Of a stretch of DNA of 64,000 bases, positions 54,982 through 63,316 are shown piece after piece. A program made the position numbers and the translations under genes. Every line of letters starts with the position of its first letter. Positions within the stretch are counted from its first letter, which is position 1. Source of the DNA: Rhodovulum bhavnagarense (GTDB taxonomy: Bacteria > Pseudomonadota > Alphaproteobacteria > Rhodobacterales > Rhodobacteraceae); assembly GCF_004343505.1 (NCBI RefSeq), contig NZ_SLXU01000011.1, forward strand, positions 31,668-95,667, in the 5' to 3' direction. The notes beneath the pieces were generated by a model, which made no database searches, had not been told where the DNA came from, and saw only the letters and a program-made list of their open reading frames with translations.

Positions 54982-54990
54982 TCTGACCTT

Positions 54991-55019
54991 GCCCGCCGCG
55001 CCCACGGCGTGCGGCGGGC
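54991..55019 (+). other. Intercistronic hairpin between cbbS and cbbQ
   Basis: Perfect 9-bp stem GCCCGCCGC / GCGGCGGGC with an 11-base loop in the 62-bp gap. Without a T-run it probably attenuates read-through or protects the cbbLS message, giving more RuBisCO than activase. Confidence 0.55.
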
Positions 55020-55043
55020 GCACCGTATAGGGAGGGGAGCCCC

Positions 55044-55847
55044 ATGAAGGACATGATCGAGCAATATCGCGTGACGGACGAGCCGTATTACCGCGCCGTC
55101 GCCGACGAGGTGGACCTGTTCGAGGCCGCCTATGCCGCCAAGATGCCGGTGATGCTGAAGGGCCCAACGGGCTGCGGCAAGACCCGCTTCGTGGAACACA
55201 TGGCCTGGAAGCTGGGCAAACCGCTGGTCACCGTCGCCTGCAACGAGGACATGACCGCCAGTGACATCGTGGGCCGGTTCCTGCTGGATGCCGATGGCAC
55301 CCGCTGGCAGGATGGCCCCCTGACCTTCGCCGCGCGGCACGGCGCGATCTGTTACCTGGACGAGGTGGTCGAGGCCCGGCAGGACACAACCGTCGTGATC
55401 CACCCGCTGACAGATAACCGGCGCGTCCTTCCCCTTGAAAAAAAGGGGGAACTGCTGAACGCGCACCCCGATTTCCACCTCGTTATCTCGTACAACCCGG
55501 GCTATCAGAGCCTGATGAAGGACCTCAAACAGTCCACCAAGCAGCGTTTCGGCGCGCTGGACTTCAACTATCCCGAACATGCCACCGAGGTCGAAATCGT
55601 CGCCCACGAATCCGGCGTGACGCCCGAGGACGCGGACAAGCTGGTGTCGATCGCCGAACGCGCCCGCAACCTGAAGGGCCACGGCCTGGATGAAGGGATT
55701 TCCACCCGGATGCTGATCCATGCGGGTAGCCTGATCGCGGGCGGGATCGCGCCGGTCGCCGCCTGCCACATGGCGCTGGTCCGTCCGATCACCGACGATC
55801 CGGACATGCGCGACGCGCTGGACGCCGCCGTCGGCACCTATTTCTGA
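55044..55847 (+). CDS. cbbQ: RuBisCO activation AAA+ ATPase CbbQ
   Basis: A 267-aa MoxR-type AAA+ protein that, as a hexamer with CbbO, uses ATP to remove inhibitory sugar phosphates from RuBisCO. Walker A '[19 protein letters not shown]' lies near residues 39-46; '[20 protein letters not shown]' supplies Walker B, and '[20 protein letters not shown]' the sensor 1 region. GGAGGGG precedes the ATG. Ordered cbbLSQO with 16 bp to cbbO. Confidence 0.95.
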   Translation: MKDMIEQYRVTDEPYYRAVADEVDLFEAAYAAKMPVMLKGPTGCGKTRFVEHMAWKLGKPLVTVACNEDMTASDIVGRFLLDADGTRWQDGPLTFAARHGAICYLDEVVEARQDTTVVIHPLTDNRRVLPLEKKGELLNAHPDFHLVISYNPGYQSLMKDLKQSTKQRFGALDFNYPEHATEVEIVAHESGVTPEDADKLVSIAERARNLKGHGLDEGISTRMLIHAGSLIAGGIAPVAACHMALVRPITDDPDMRDALDAAVGTYF

Positions 55848-55863
55848 GAGCGGGGGCCATGTC

Positions 55864-58158
55864 ATGTCCTTCGCGCTTGAGGACCATGCCGAACTGACCG
55901 ACGAGCTGGACGCCGCCCAGCGCGAGATCCTCGAACAATGCTGGCTCGACGCGATCCGGGTGCTGTCCCCCCGCGGCCTGGACAACTGGCTGAAGGGCGC
56001 GGTGGCGCTGGCCCATATGGGGCGCGGCGATCACATCGTGCGCACCTGGATCGAGGTGGTACCGATCCTGGCCCGCGACCTGGGCGAGGACGTGATCCCC
56101 GACCTGGCGCAGGCCTGCCTTGGGTTTGCCTCGCGCACGTCGGGTGCCGTGATCGAGCGGGTGATTGCCACGGCGCCCGTGGCCTCGCGCCGGCTGTCCG
56201 ACCCGGATCTCTTTCGCACCTACCTGCAATTCCTCAACCAGCTTCTGGCCCAGGCCCCGCGCGGGCTGCGCCCGATGCTGGAGCATCTGGAGGAATTGCT
56301 GGACGTGCTGACGCTGGGCGGCCTGCGCCGCTGGGCCAACTGGGGCGCGCAGGCGCACCGGACGAATTTCGAGGAGATGACGCGCTATTTCAGCCTCGAA
56401 AGCGCCGAATCCCAGGCGATCCTGCAAAACGAACGCAAGGGCACCCTGTTCGTCGACATCCACCGCCGGATCGGGATGTACCTGCGCGCGCTCTGGGGCC
56501 GCGATTTCCTGATGCGCCCCACCGCGGGCGATTTCGAAACCCGCGAGGGCGCGAAACCTTATATTGCCGAGTTCTTCCTGCACCTGCCCGATGCCTATGA
56601 CGATTGGAACGGGGAACCCGGGCTGGACCTGTACCGCGCGGCTGCCGCCCACGCCGCCGCCCATGTGGCCCTGACGACAGCGGCGATCCCGGGCGACGAG
56701 TTGAACGCGCTGCAACAGCAATGCGTCGGCCTGATCGAGGATGCCCGGATCGAGGCGCTGGCCATCGCCCAATTCCCCCGCCTGCGCGACCTGTGGCGCA
56801 AGTTCCACGCGCCCTCGACCGATGGCACGATGGGCGCGCAATTCGACCGGATCGCGCTGGGGCTGTTGGACCCCGAGGCGCAGATCGACGATCCGGTGGT
56901 GGATTGGGTGCGGGACGCGTTCGCCAAGGCGGACCTGTCGGATGCCGCCATGTCGCGCGAGTTGGGCCTGCATCTGGCACATCAGCTGCGCAACCGCCCG
57001 TTTTCCGCCTATCGCGACGTGCAGGGCGCGCCCTATCGCGACGACAACCGCTATATCTGGGAATTCGAACAGATCGACTGGGAAAAGGGATTCGCCCCTG
57101 CCCCGGAACAGGTGCGCAAATACGTCACCGTGTCCGAGATGGTGAACGAGGTGGAGGTCGAGACCGCCGGCGACGACGCGCAGGAAATCTGGGTCTCGGA
57201 GACCGAGTTCTTCGACGACGATGGCCTGTCCTTCAACGAAAAGGAGGGCAAGGAACCCACCTCACCCCCGGTCCCCTATGACGAGTTCGACTACAAGATC
57301 CAGATGCATCGCCCCTCTTGGGCCACGGTGCTGGAGAAACGCCCGAAACTGGGGGACCCGGCTGAGGTGGACGCAATCCTGACGGAGAACCGCAAGCTGA
57401 CCCAGCGCATGCGGCACCTGCTGGACGCGATGCAGCCCCAGGGCGTGCAGCGCATCCGCAAGCTGGAGGATGGGGACGAGATCGACATCAACGCCGCGCT
57501 GCAGGCCATGGTCGACATCCGCATGGGCCAGCAGCCCGACCCGCGGATCATGATGCGCTCGGTCCGCAAGGTGCGCGACATCGCGGTGATGACGCTGCTG
57601 GACCTGTCCGAGTCGACCAATGACCAGGTGGCGGGTCAGGACCAGACGGTGCTGGACCTGACCAAGGCGGCCACCGTCCTGCTGGCCGAAGCGATTGCCA
57701 AGGTCGGCGATGCCTTCGCGCTGCACGGGTTCTGCTCGGACGGGCGGCACAACGTGTTCTACCAGCGCTACAAGGATTTCGACCAGCGGTGGGACGAGAT
57801 GCCCAAGGCGCGCCTTGCGGGGATGCAGGGGCAGTTGTCCACCCGGATGGGCGCGGCGATCCGCCATGCGGGGCATCACCTGGCGCAGGTTCCGGCAGCG
57901 AAAAAGCTGATGCTGGTGATCACCGACGGCGCGCCGGCCGATATCGACGAGCGCGATCCGCAATACCTGCGCCAGGATGCCCGCGCCGCGGTGCTGGAGG
58001 TGGAAAAGCACGGGGTGATCCCGTTCTGCCTGACGCTGGACCCGCGCGCGGATCAGTATGTCGCGCAGATCTTCGGGCAGCGTAACTTCTTCATCCTCGA
58101 CAACGTGGAACGCCTGCCCGAGCGGCTGCCACAGCTTTACGCGGGGCTGACCCGCTGA
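55864..58158 (+). CDS. cbbO: RuBisCO activation adaptor CbbO (VWA domain)
   Basis: A 764-aa cytosolic partner of CbbQ. The C-terminal von Willebrand factor A domain has the MIDAS motif 'DLSES' at residues ~580-584, with later 'VITDGAPADIDERDPQYLRQ' supplying the metal-site Asp; this domain docks on RuBisCO. The N-terminal ~500 residues are helical and acidic, matching the CbbQ-binding part. Length is normal for the family. It overlaps no other gene and is followed by a strong terminator shared with the convergent cytochrome gene. Confidence 0.95.
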   Translation: MSFALEDHAELTDELDAAQREILEQCWLDAIRVLSPRGLDNWLKGAVALAHMGRGDHIVRTWIEVVPILARDLGEDVIPDLAQACLGFASRTSGAVIERVIATAPVASRRLSDPDLFRTYLQFLNQLLAQAPRGLRPMLEHLEELLDVLTLGGLRRWANWGAQAHRTNFEEMTRYFSLESAESQAILQNERKGTLFVDIHRRIGMYLRALWGRDFLMRPTAGDFETREGAKPYIAEFFLHLPDAYDDWNGEPGLDLYRAAAAHAAAHVALTTAAIPGDELNALQQQCVGLIEDARIEALAIAQFPRLRDLWRKFHAPSTDGTMGAQFDRIALGLLDPEAQIDDPVVDWVRDAFAKADLSDAAMSRELGLHLAHQLRNRPFSAYRDVQGAPYRDDNRYIWEFEQIDWEKGFAPAPEQVRKYVTVSEMVNEVEVETAGDDAQEIWVSETEFFDDDGLSFNEKEGKEPTSPPVPYDEFDYKIQMHRPSWATVLEKRPKLGDPAEVDAILTENRKLTQRMRHLLDAMQPQGVQRIRKLEDGDEIDINAALQAMVDIRMGQQPDPRIMMRSVRKVRDIAVMTLLDLSESTNDQVAGQDQTVLDLTKAATVLLAEAIAKVGDAFALHGFCSDGRHNVFYQRYKDFDQRWDEMPKARLAGMQGQLSTRMGAAIRHAGHHLAQVPAAKKLMLVITDGAPADIDERDPQYLRQDARAAVLEVEKHGVIPFCLTLDPRADQYVAQIFGQRNFFILDNVERLPERLPQLYAGLTR

Positions 58159-58175
58159 CCCCTGACCTGAAAGAA

Positions 58176-58206
58176 AAACCGCCCCGGCGCTTTGCCGGGG
58201 CGGTTT
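58176..58206. terminator. Strong bidirectional terminator after cbbO
   Basis: Perfect 13-bp stem AAACCGCCCCGGC / GCCGGGGCGGTTT with a GCTTT loop, 18 bases after the cbbO stop, with A- and T-rich flanks; it can serve both cbbO and the convergent cytochrome gene ending at 58244. Confidence 0.9.
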
Positions 58207-58243
58207 CGTCGTGCGGGGCTGCGGGCGCGGGGCCCGCTGCCGA

Positions 58244-59611
58244 TCACTCTTGCGACAGGGTCGCGATGTAGGCGTAGATGTCGCGCACTTCCTGTTCGTT
58301 ACGCGCATTGAACGTCATGCTGCCGCGCGCCTTGGGATCACCCAGGTATTCACGCAAGAACTCGGTCGGGTTCTTGGCGTATTCCACAACCAGATCCTCG
58401 GTCCAGACCAGCCCGGCCTCACCCGCTGCCAACATCGAGTTGGAATAGCGGAATCCTTCGACCGTGCCGGCCGTCCGACCAGGCATCGCGTACTGGTTGG
58501 GGCCAACGCGGGAACCGTTACCGGCCACCATTTCGCCCGCGGGGGTGGTGACGACGTGGCAAGTCGCACACTGGCGGAACGCCTTTTCACCCGCCACCGG
58601 ATCACCGGTGAACGCCGCGGCCATGACGACCGCCTCCTCGGCGGCGGCTTCCTCGGCCGGGGCTTCCTCGGCAGCGGCCTCCTCAACCGGGGCTTCCTCG
58701 GCGGCGGCTTCCTCGGCCGGGGCTTCCTCGGCGGCGGCTTCCTCAACCGGGGCTTCCTCGGCGGCGGCTTCCTCAACCGGGGCTTCCTCGGCAGCGGCTT
58801 CCTCAACCGGGGCTTCCTCGGCAGCGGCTTCCTCAACCGGGGCTTCCTCGGCAGCGGCTTCCTCAACCGGGGCTTCCTCGGCCGGGGCTTCCTCGGCGGC
58901 GACTTCCTCAACCGGGGCTTCCTCGGCAGCGGCTTGTGCCGCAGCGGCCATATCGTCGAATACCGACGCGGCCGGGGCTTCTTCAGCGGCGGGCGCACCC
59001 TCGATCATCGCAGCGGACTTACCAGCCAGCGCTGCCGCGCGTTCGGCAAGCTCGGCATACTCGGCAGCCAAAGCCGAAGCCTGTTCTGCCAAGGTCAGGG
59101 CAGAGGCCACTTCTTCGGGGGTTGCGACGGCAGGCGCCTCGACGGCTTCTGCGACCGGGGCCTCTTCGGCCGGGGCTTCTTCGGAAGCGGCCTCTTCAAC
59201 CGGCGCGTCTTCCGCAACGGCCTCTTCAGCGGCAGCTTCCTCAATCGGGGCTTCCTCGGCGGCAGCTTCCTCAGTGGGCGCTTCTTCCGCAACGGGCTCC
59301 TCGGTGGCGACCTCGTCGGCGGCGGCTTCCTCTGCCGGGGCTTCCTCCGCAACGGCCTCCTCGGTGGCGGCTTCCTCTGCCGGCGCCTCTTCCGCAACGG
59401 CCTCCTCGGTGGCGACCTCCTCGGTGGCGGCTTCTTCAGCGGGGGCTTCCTCGGCCGTCACCTCGGCCACGACAGCCTCTTGTGTGGCAACCTCGACGGC
59501 GGGCGGCGGGGTCGTATCCTTGTCGCCGCTGTAACCCACCGCATAAAGAGCGATACCGATTGCCGGAGCGGCAACGACGAGTCGGATCAGGTTTTGCGAA
59601 TTATTTGCCAT
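58244..59611 (-). CDS. Membrane-anchored cytochrome c (cyt c-y-like) with giant Glu/Ala linker
   Basis: A 455-aa electron carrier. Residues 8-28 are an uncleaved membrane anchor ('[20 protein letters not shown]'); residues 337-455 are a class I cytochrome c domain with the haem motif CATCH at 348-352 and a likely axial Met432 in 'ARGSMTFN'. This is the plan of cytochrome c-y, which shuttles electrons from the bc1 complex to oxidases or reaction centres. The linker (residues ~31-332) is far longer than the roughly 70-residue one of Rhodobacter capsulatus c-y: two acidic E-E-A-P-x repeat blocks (44-158 and 229-328) flank a helical segment (~164-204). AAAGGATG before the ATG. Codon use follows the repeat. 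Confidence 0.9.
   Translation of the reverse strand: MANNSQNLIRLVVAAPAIGIALYAVGYSGDKDTTPPPAVEVATQEAVVAEVTAEEAPAEEAATEEVATEEAVAEEAPAEEAATEEAVAEEAPAEEAAADEVATEEPVAEEAPTEEAAAEEAPIEEAAAEEAVAEDAPVEEAASEEAPAEEAPVAEAVEAPAVATPEEVASALTLAEQASALAAEYAELAERAAALAGKSAAMIEGAPAAEEAPAASVFDDMAAAAQAAAEEAPVEEVAAEEAPAEEAPVEEAAAEEAPVEEAAAEEAPVEEAAAEEAPVEEAAAEEAPVEEAAAEEAPAEEAAAEEAPVEEAAAEEAPAEEAAAEEAVVMAAAFTGDPVAGEKAFRQCATCHVVTTPAGEMVAGNGSRVGPNQYAMPGRTAGTVEGFRYSNSMLAAGEAGLVWTEDLVVEYAKNPTEFLREYLGDPKARGSMTFNARNEQEVRDIYAYIATLSQE
58628..58927 (-). repeat. In-frame 30-bp tandem repeat ([10 protein letters not shown] units)
   Basis: Part of the cytochrome linker: about ten 30-bp units encoding [10 protein letters not shown] or [10 protein letters not shown], several nearly identical at DNA level (GGCTTCCTCGGCAGCGGCTT on the plus strand). 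A second, more diverged block spans 59138-59482. Such DNA is prone to length change by slippage or recombination. Confidence 0.85.
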
Positions 59612-59955
59612 GTTTCATCCTTTACGTTCCGCTGCCTTCGGATGGGACCACCCCGTCCGTGGCAGGAAGTCCTCCTGCTGTTGCGTCGCAAGCGCCAGGG
59701 CACCTCGCACGCCGGGCCGGAAAGCGGAAGAGCGAGGGATACCCCCGCGACCGCGGCACCGGACCGCCGAGGCGCAGAATAACGTCACCGTGAACAGAGA
59801 ACATCCCTTGATAGCGTGCCTGCGACGCTGATACGCGCCCAATATCTGTTGAAAGGGCCGGAAATACGCCCGGCGCGCTGTTTTTGGCTGGTTCCCGCCG
59901 GTGGCCGCCCCGCCCGCACCCTGCCGCACCCGACGGCCAGGCGAATCGGGTTGTC
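59612..59955. other. 344-bp gap without a recognisable gene
   Basis: Between the start of the cytochrome gene and the stop of the B12-binding gene. It must hold the cytochrome promoter on the minus strand. Small ORFs on both strands lack family patterns and good ribosome sites. GCCGG/CCGGC pairs near 59859-59877 could form a weak hairpin after the B12-binding gene. Confidence 0.5.
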
Positions 59956-60750
59956 TCAGGCGGCGCTTCGGGCCAGCCGCGCCATTTCCCGAAGGGCCGA
60001 CGGGATGTCATGCGCCCAGCCATCCGCCGCGATCCGCGCCGCGGCCTCGGGTTCTGCCGCGACATAGGCCCCGCTCAGCAAGATGCGAGTGTGCGGCGCG
60101 GCCATACGAATCCGGGGCACCAGGGCGGCAAGCAGGCGCGCAGTACGCACCGAACCGACCGATAGCCCCAGAACACTATGGGTCTGTTCGGCCAGTTGAT
60201 CGACCAGAACGGCCTCTGGCTCTGCCAGCGACAGATCGATTTCCCAACCACAGCGGCGAAAGGCATCCGCCGCAATCACCACGCCCAAAGAATGCGTTTC
60301 ACCGGGCAGCGTCGCAAAGACCGCGCGCCGCGCCGGATCGGTCCGGGGCAGGCCGATATCATCCTGCAAAAGATGAACCAAGCGTTGCAGGCGTCCCACG
60401 ACCTGGCCGACTTCGACAAAGGAAACCTCGTCACGTTCCCATTTTTCGCCCATCAACCGCGCCACGGCAGGAAGATGACCGCGCAGGATTTCCCCACTGC
60501 CATACCCCTTTTCCGCAAGCTCCTTGATGACGCCGCGCGCAGCATCAATCCCGCCGCAGCAAAGCGCCACACAAAGTGCCCCTGTCTCGGCGGCGTCCGG
60601 CGCCGGCGTGGGGCGCGCCGGCAAGCTGAGCGCCACCCGTGAGAGCGCCGCCTTGGCAACCTCGCGCAGCGTGGCGTCGGGCAAGGCGCGACATTGCGCC
60701 GGAACACGCTCCGAAAATGCACCCATCATCCGAAACTGGTCGGTCGGCAT
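59956..60750 (-). CDS. Cobalamin-binding regulatory protein, AerR/PpaA-like
   Basis: A 264-aa soluble protein with the two-part B12-binding plan of light/redox antirepressors. The helical cap shows '[20 protein letters not shown]' followed by 'VVGRLQRL', and the Rossmann-like domain has the cobalamin-ligand motif E-x-H-x-x-G with His153 in '[20 protein letters not shown]'. '[18 protein letters not shown]' and '[18 protein letters not shown]' are later nucleotide-loop-type regions. No helix-turn-helix is present, so it would act by binding a partner repressor, as AerR does with CrtJ/PpsR. Here there is no photosynthesis gene next to it; it is divergent from infA. Start is one of two adjacent ATGs (60750 or 60753) after GGAG. 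Confidence 0.82.
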   Translation of the reverse strand: MPTDQFRMMGAFSERVPAQCRALPDATLREVAKAALSRVALSLPARPTPAPDAAETGALCVALCCGGIDAARGVIKELAEKGYGSGEILRGHLPAVARLMGEKWERDEVSFVEVGQVVGRLQRLVHLLQDDIGLPRTDPARRAVFATLPGETHSLGVVIAADAFRRCGWEIDLSLAEPEAVLVDQLAEQTHSVLGLSVGSVRTARLLAALVPRIRMAAPHTRILLSGAYVAAEPEAAARIAADGWAHDIPSALREMARLARSAA

Positions 60751-60975
60751 CATCCACTCCAACGATTCCCGTCTGGCCGCTTCGTGATCCGGCGACCATT
60801 TCAGGCCACAGTGACGGGTGCGCCCTATCTCGGCATTGACCTGCATCAAGGCATGCCCTCGCCCACCCCCACGCAAAGCGGCCGCGCCGGGGGCAACATT
60901 CCCCTTGGTGCCCCCACCTATTGCGACGGCAAGGCGCGCGCTGGCCATCGCCGGGCTCCTCTGACCACTTGCCCC

Positions 60976-61006
60976 TTGAAAATCAGGCCGTTTGGGCGCA
61001 TGTACT
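60976..61006 (+). promoter_or_regulatory. Possible infA promoter in the 300-bp divergent gap
   Basis: The gap 60751-61050 between the B12-binding gene and infA has no gene. TTGAAA (60976-60981) followed after 18 bases by ATGTAC gives a plausible sigma-70-type promoter about 45 bases before the infA ATG. Weak match. Confidence 0.3.
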
Positions 61007-61050
61007 ACGTCGCCCGCAAAGTTGGCGGGACATGCAACAACGGAGTGACC

Positions 61051-61269
61051 ATGGCCAAGGAAGAAATGCTCGAATTTCCCGGTGTCGTGAAGGAACTCCT
61101 GCCGAACGCGACGTTCCGGGTCGAGCTTGAAAATGGCCATGAGATCATCGCGCACACGGCAGGCAAGATGCGCAAGAACCGCATCCGTGTTCTGGCCGGC
61201 GACCGGGTTCAGGTCGAGATGACCCCCTATGATCTGACCAAGGGTCGGATCAATTACCGTTTCAAGTAA
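61051..61269 (+). CDS. infA: Translation initiation factor IF-1
   Basis: A 72-aa OB-fold protein that binds the ribosomal A site during initiation. '[20 protein letters not shown]', '[20 protein letters not shown]' and '[13 protein letters not shown]' are essentially invariant family segments. GGAG lies 8 bases before the ATG. It starts a run of tightly spaced genes infA-maf-rng-yacG. Confidence 0.98.
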   Translation: MAKEEMLEFPGVVKELLPNATFRVELENGHEIIAHTAGKMRKNRIRVLAGDRVQVEMTPYDLTKGRINYRFK

Positions 61270-61273
61270 GCGC

Positions 61274-61846
61274 TTGCGCCTGATCCTCGGCTCTGCCAGC
61301 CCGCGTCGGCGGGATCTGCTGGCGCAGATTGGCGTCGTGCCAGACGAGGTGCGCCCCGCCGATATCGACGAAACACCGCGCAAGGCCGAGTTACCCCGCC
61401 CCTATTGCACCCGGATGGCGGTCGAAAAGGCGCGCGCCGTACAGGCCGCACCTGACGACCTGGTGCTCTGCGCCGATACAACCGTCGCATTGGGACGCCG
61501 TATCCTGGGCAAACCGGCCCATGCGGGCGAGGCGGCGGAATTCCTGCTGGCGCTATCGGGCCGGCGGCACCGTGTCATCACCGCCGTCGCGCTGCGATGG
61601 GGCGAACGGGTATGGGAACGGGACGTGATGACCACCGTTCAGTTCAAGCGCCTCTCGGACGAGGAACTGAACGCCTACCTCGCCTCTAACGACTGGCAGG
61701 GCAAGGCGGGCGGGTACGGCATCCAGGGGCTGGCCGGGGCCTTCGTGCCGTCGATCAACGGCTCTTTCTCGGCGGTGGTTGGGCTGCCGCTGGCAGAAAC
61801 CGCCGCCTTGCTGGCAGGGGCGGGTTATCCTCTATGGAGGGCGTAG
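61274..61846 (+). CDS. maf: Maf-family nucleotide pyrophosphatase
   Basis: A 190-aa house-cleaning enzyme that hydrolyses non-canonical or methylated nucleoside triphosphates (dTTP/UTP in one branch, m7GTP in another). Active-site segments: '[18 protein letters not shown]', '[17 protein letters not shown]', '[20 protein letters not shown]' and '[15 protein letters not shown]'. The start is a TTG four bases after the infA stop; no ATG fits the conserved N-terminus. Involvement in septum control is suggested for Maf in other bacteria. Confidence 0.93.
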   Translation: MRLILGSASPRRRDLLAQIGVVPDEVRPADIDETPRKAELPRPYCTRMAVEKARAVQAAPDDLVLCADTTVALGRRILGKPAHAGEAAEFLLALSGRRHRVITAVALRWGERVWERDVMTTVQFKRLSDEELNAYLASNDWQGKAGGYGIQGLAGAFVPSINGSFSAVVGLPLAETAALLAGAGYPLWRA

Positions 61847-61848
61847 GC

Positions 61849-62892
61849 ATGAAGGGACGCGTGGTCATCCTGGACCGGATCGGCACGCGGGCCGCCGCCG
61901 CGTTGATGGTGGACGGGCGCCTTGAGGATCTCTTGATCGATCCCCCCGACGATCGCCCTGCCCCCGGTGCGATCTTTCGTGCCGTGGTGGATCGGCAGGT
62001 CAAGGGTCAGGGTGGCGTCTTTCTGCGCCTGCCCGAAGGGCGTGCATTCCTGAAACAGGCCAAGGGATTGCGCCCCGGCCAGGGTGTTCTCGTGCAGGTC
62101 ACTGGCTATGCCGAGCCGGGAAAAGCCGCACCGGTCACGCCTCGACTCTTGTTCAAGAGCCGATTCGCCATCGTGACCCCCGATGCACCGGGGCTGAACA
62201 TCTCGCGTGCCATCCGCGACGAGGATAATCGCGACCGGCTTCTGGAGCTGGCGCATGAGGGTATGGCCGGCGCTGCCGAGGGGCTTGGGCTGATCCTGCG
62301 CTCGGCCGCGGCCGAAGCCCAGGACGACGCGATCGCGGTCGATATCGCCGCCATGCGCGCCCTCGCAGAAGAGCTGTGCACCGAATCGGCAGACGGCACG
62401 CCACAGGCACTTCTCGATGCACCCGACGCCCATCTTGTGGCCTGGCGCGACTGGGCAGAGCCCGCCCCCGACATGGTGATCGAAAACGAGGGCAGTTTCG
62501 TCGAAATGGGCATATGGGACGCGATCCAGGCGCTTTCCGCCCCCGCCCCCCTGCCCGGCGGTGGAACGGTCTTCGTCGAACCCACCCGCGCCCTTGTGGC
62601 CGTTGACGTCAATACCGGACCGGATACATCGCCGGCCGCGGGGCTGAAGGCCAATATCGCCGCCGCCCGCGACCTGCCGCGCCAGTTGCGCCTGCGCGGT
62701 CTTGCCGGGCAAATCGTTGTCGATTTCGCCCCGATGCCGAAAAAGGACCGCCGCGTCCTGGAACAGGTGCTCAGGGCCGCGCTGCGCGCCGACCCGGTCG
62801 AAACGACCCTCGTCGGCTGGACCCCGCTCGGGCACGCCGAACTGACCCGCAAGCGCGAACGCCTGCCCTTGGCCGAGGCCCTGACCCGATGA
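61849..62892 (+). CDS. rng: Ribonuclease E/G family protein, short form
   Basis: A 347-aa protein resembling the catalytic half of RNase G/E. It keeps 'FVEPTRALVAVDVNTG' with the Mg2+-binding aspartate, 'NIAAARDLPRQLRLRGLAGQ' and 'IVVDFAPMPKKDRRVLEQVL', the DNase-I-like active site. An S1-like RNA-binding region occupies the first ~110 residues but is degenerate, and the zinc-link CPxC and C-terminal scaffold are missing, so it is shorter than RNase G (~490 aa). Start ATG at 61849 with GGAGGGCG upstream. It overlaps yacG by 4 bases. Substrate may differ from that of standard RNase E/G. Confidence 0.87.
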   Translation: MKGRVVILDRIGTRAAAALMVDGRLEDLLIDPPDDRPAPGAIFRAVVDRQVKGQGGVFLRLPEGRAFLKQAKGLRPGQGVLVQVTGYAEPGKAAPVTPRLLFKSRFAIVTPDAPGLNISRAIRDEDNRDRLLELAHEGMAGAAEGLGLILRSAAAEAQDDAIAVDIAAMRALAEELCTESADGTPQALLDAPDAHLVAWRDWAEPAPDMVIENEGSFVEMGIWDAIQALSAPAPLPGGGTVFVEPTRALVAVDVNTGPDTSPAAGLKANIAAARDLPRQLRLRGLAGQIVVDFAPMPKKDRRVLEQVLRAALRADPVETTLVGWTPLGHAELTRKRERLPLAEALTR

Positions 62893-63071
62893 CCTGCCCT
62901 ATCTGCAAGAAACCCACCGATGCGGCCTACCGCCCCTTCTGCTCGCGCCGCTGCGCCGATATCGACCTTGGACGATGGCTGACGGGCAGCTACGCGGTGC
63001 CGGCCGACACACCAAAAGACGCAGAACACGCCGCGGCGTCCCCGGCACACACGCCATCGAAACCACACTGA
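62889..63071 (+). CDS. yacG: DNA gyrase inhibitor YacG (zinc-finger protein)
   Basis: A 60-aa zinc-finger protein. Ligand cysteines 'CPIC' at residues 3-6 and 'FCSRRCADIDLGRWL' near residues 18-23 give the C-x2-C...C-x3-C motif of YacG, which binds GyrB. The C-terminal tail is polar and disordered. ATG overlaps the upstream stop (ATGA). Last gene before the tRNA; GAAGCGC-AA-GCGCTTC at 63130-63145 is a small hairpin between them. Confidence 0.93.
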   Translation: MTCPICKKPTDAAYRPFCSRRCADIDLGRWLTGSYAVPADTPKDAEHAAASPAHTPSKPH

Positions 63072-63151
63072 ATTTTATTGCCCAACCCTCTGGACAGCCC
63101 TGCGCCCCGCGTCTAAGAACACGCCACCCGAAGCGCAAGCGCTTCACCCGT

Positions 63152-63226
63152 GCCCGGGTAGCTCAGGGGTAGAGCAGTGGATTGAAAATCCTCGTGTCGG
63201 TGGTTCGATTCCGCCCCCGGGCACCA
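63152..63226 (+). tRNA. tRNA-Phe (GAA)
   Basis: A 75-base cloverleaf with encoded CCA. Acceptor GCCCGGG/CCCGGGC, D-arm GCTC/GAGC, anticodon loop TTGAAAA (anticodon GAA at positions 34-36), T-arm GGTGG-TTCGATT-CCGCC. The anticodon stem has one T-T mismatch at 28-42, the only imperfection. Its 3' end faces the integrase gene, so it is the likely attachment site of the element to the right. Confidence 0.97.
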
Positions 63227-63271
63227 CTATAAAAAATCTCAATGTAAAATCAGATACTTAGACCCCTATTT

Positions 63272-63308
63272 TGTCCCACTGGCGGACATGTCGGGAAAAG
63301 GTGGGACA
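63272..63308. repeat. Inverted repeat between tRNA-Phe and integrase (attachment-region candidate)
   Basis: TGTCCCAC (63272-63279) and GTGGGACA (63301-63308) are perfect inverted 8-mers in the 90-bp AT-richer gap 63227-63316. They could be integrase or excisionase arm sites, or a terminator for the integrase gene that ends at 63317. Confidence 0.45.
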
Positions 63309-63316
63309 CTTTTGTC

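Noticed and set aside
58628..58927. CRISPR-like periodic repeats
   Set aside because: The units are contiguous 30-bp in-frame coding repeats without unique spacers, so this is protein repeat DNA, not an array.
58211..59782. A 523-aa Gly/Phe/Leu-rich repeat protein on the plus strand (and Ala/Ser-rich frames)
   Set aside because: It is the antisense reading of the Glu/Ala repeat in the cytochrome c linker; it has no ribosome site or known domain, and the minus-strand gene has anchor and haem motif.
59615..59929. 104-aa minus-strand ORF upstream of the cytochrome gene
   Set aside because: No family pattern or ribosome site; it occupies the expected promoter region.
63178..63194. tRNA-Phe as a broken tRNA because of a T-T mismatch in the anticodon stem
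   Set aside because: All other arms pair perfectly, CCA is encoded and one mismatch at 28-42 is tolerated.
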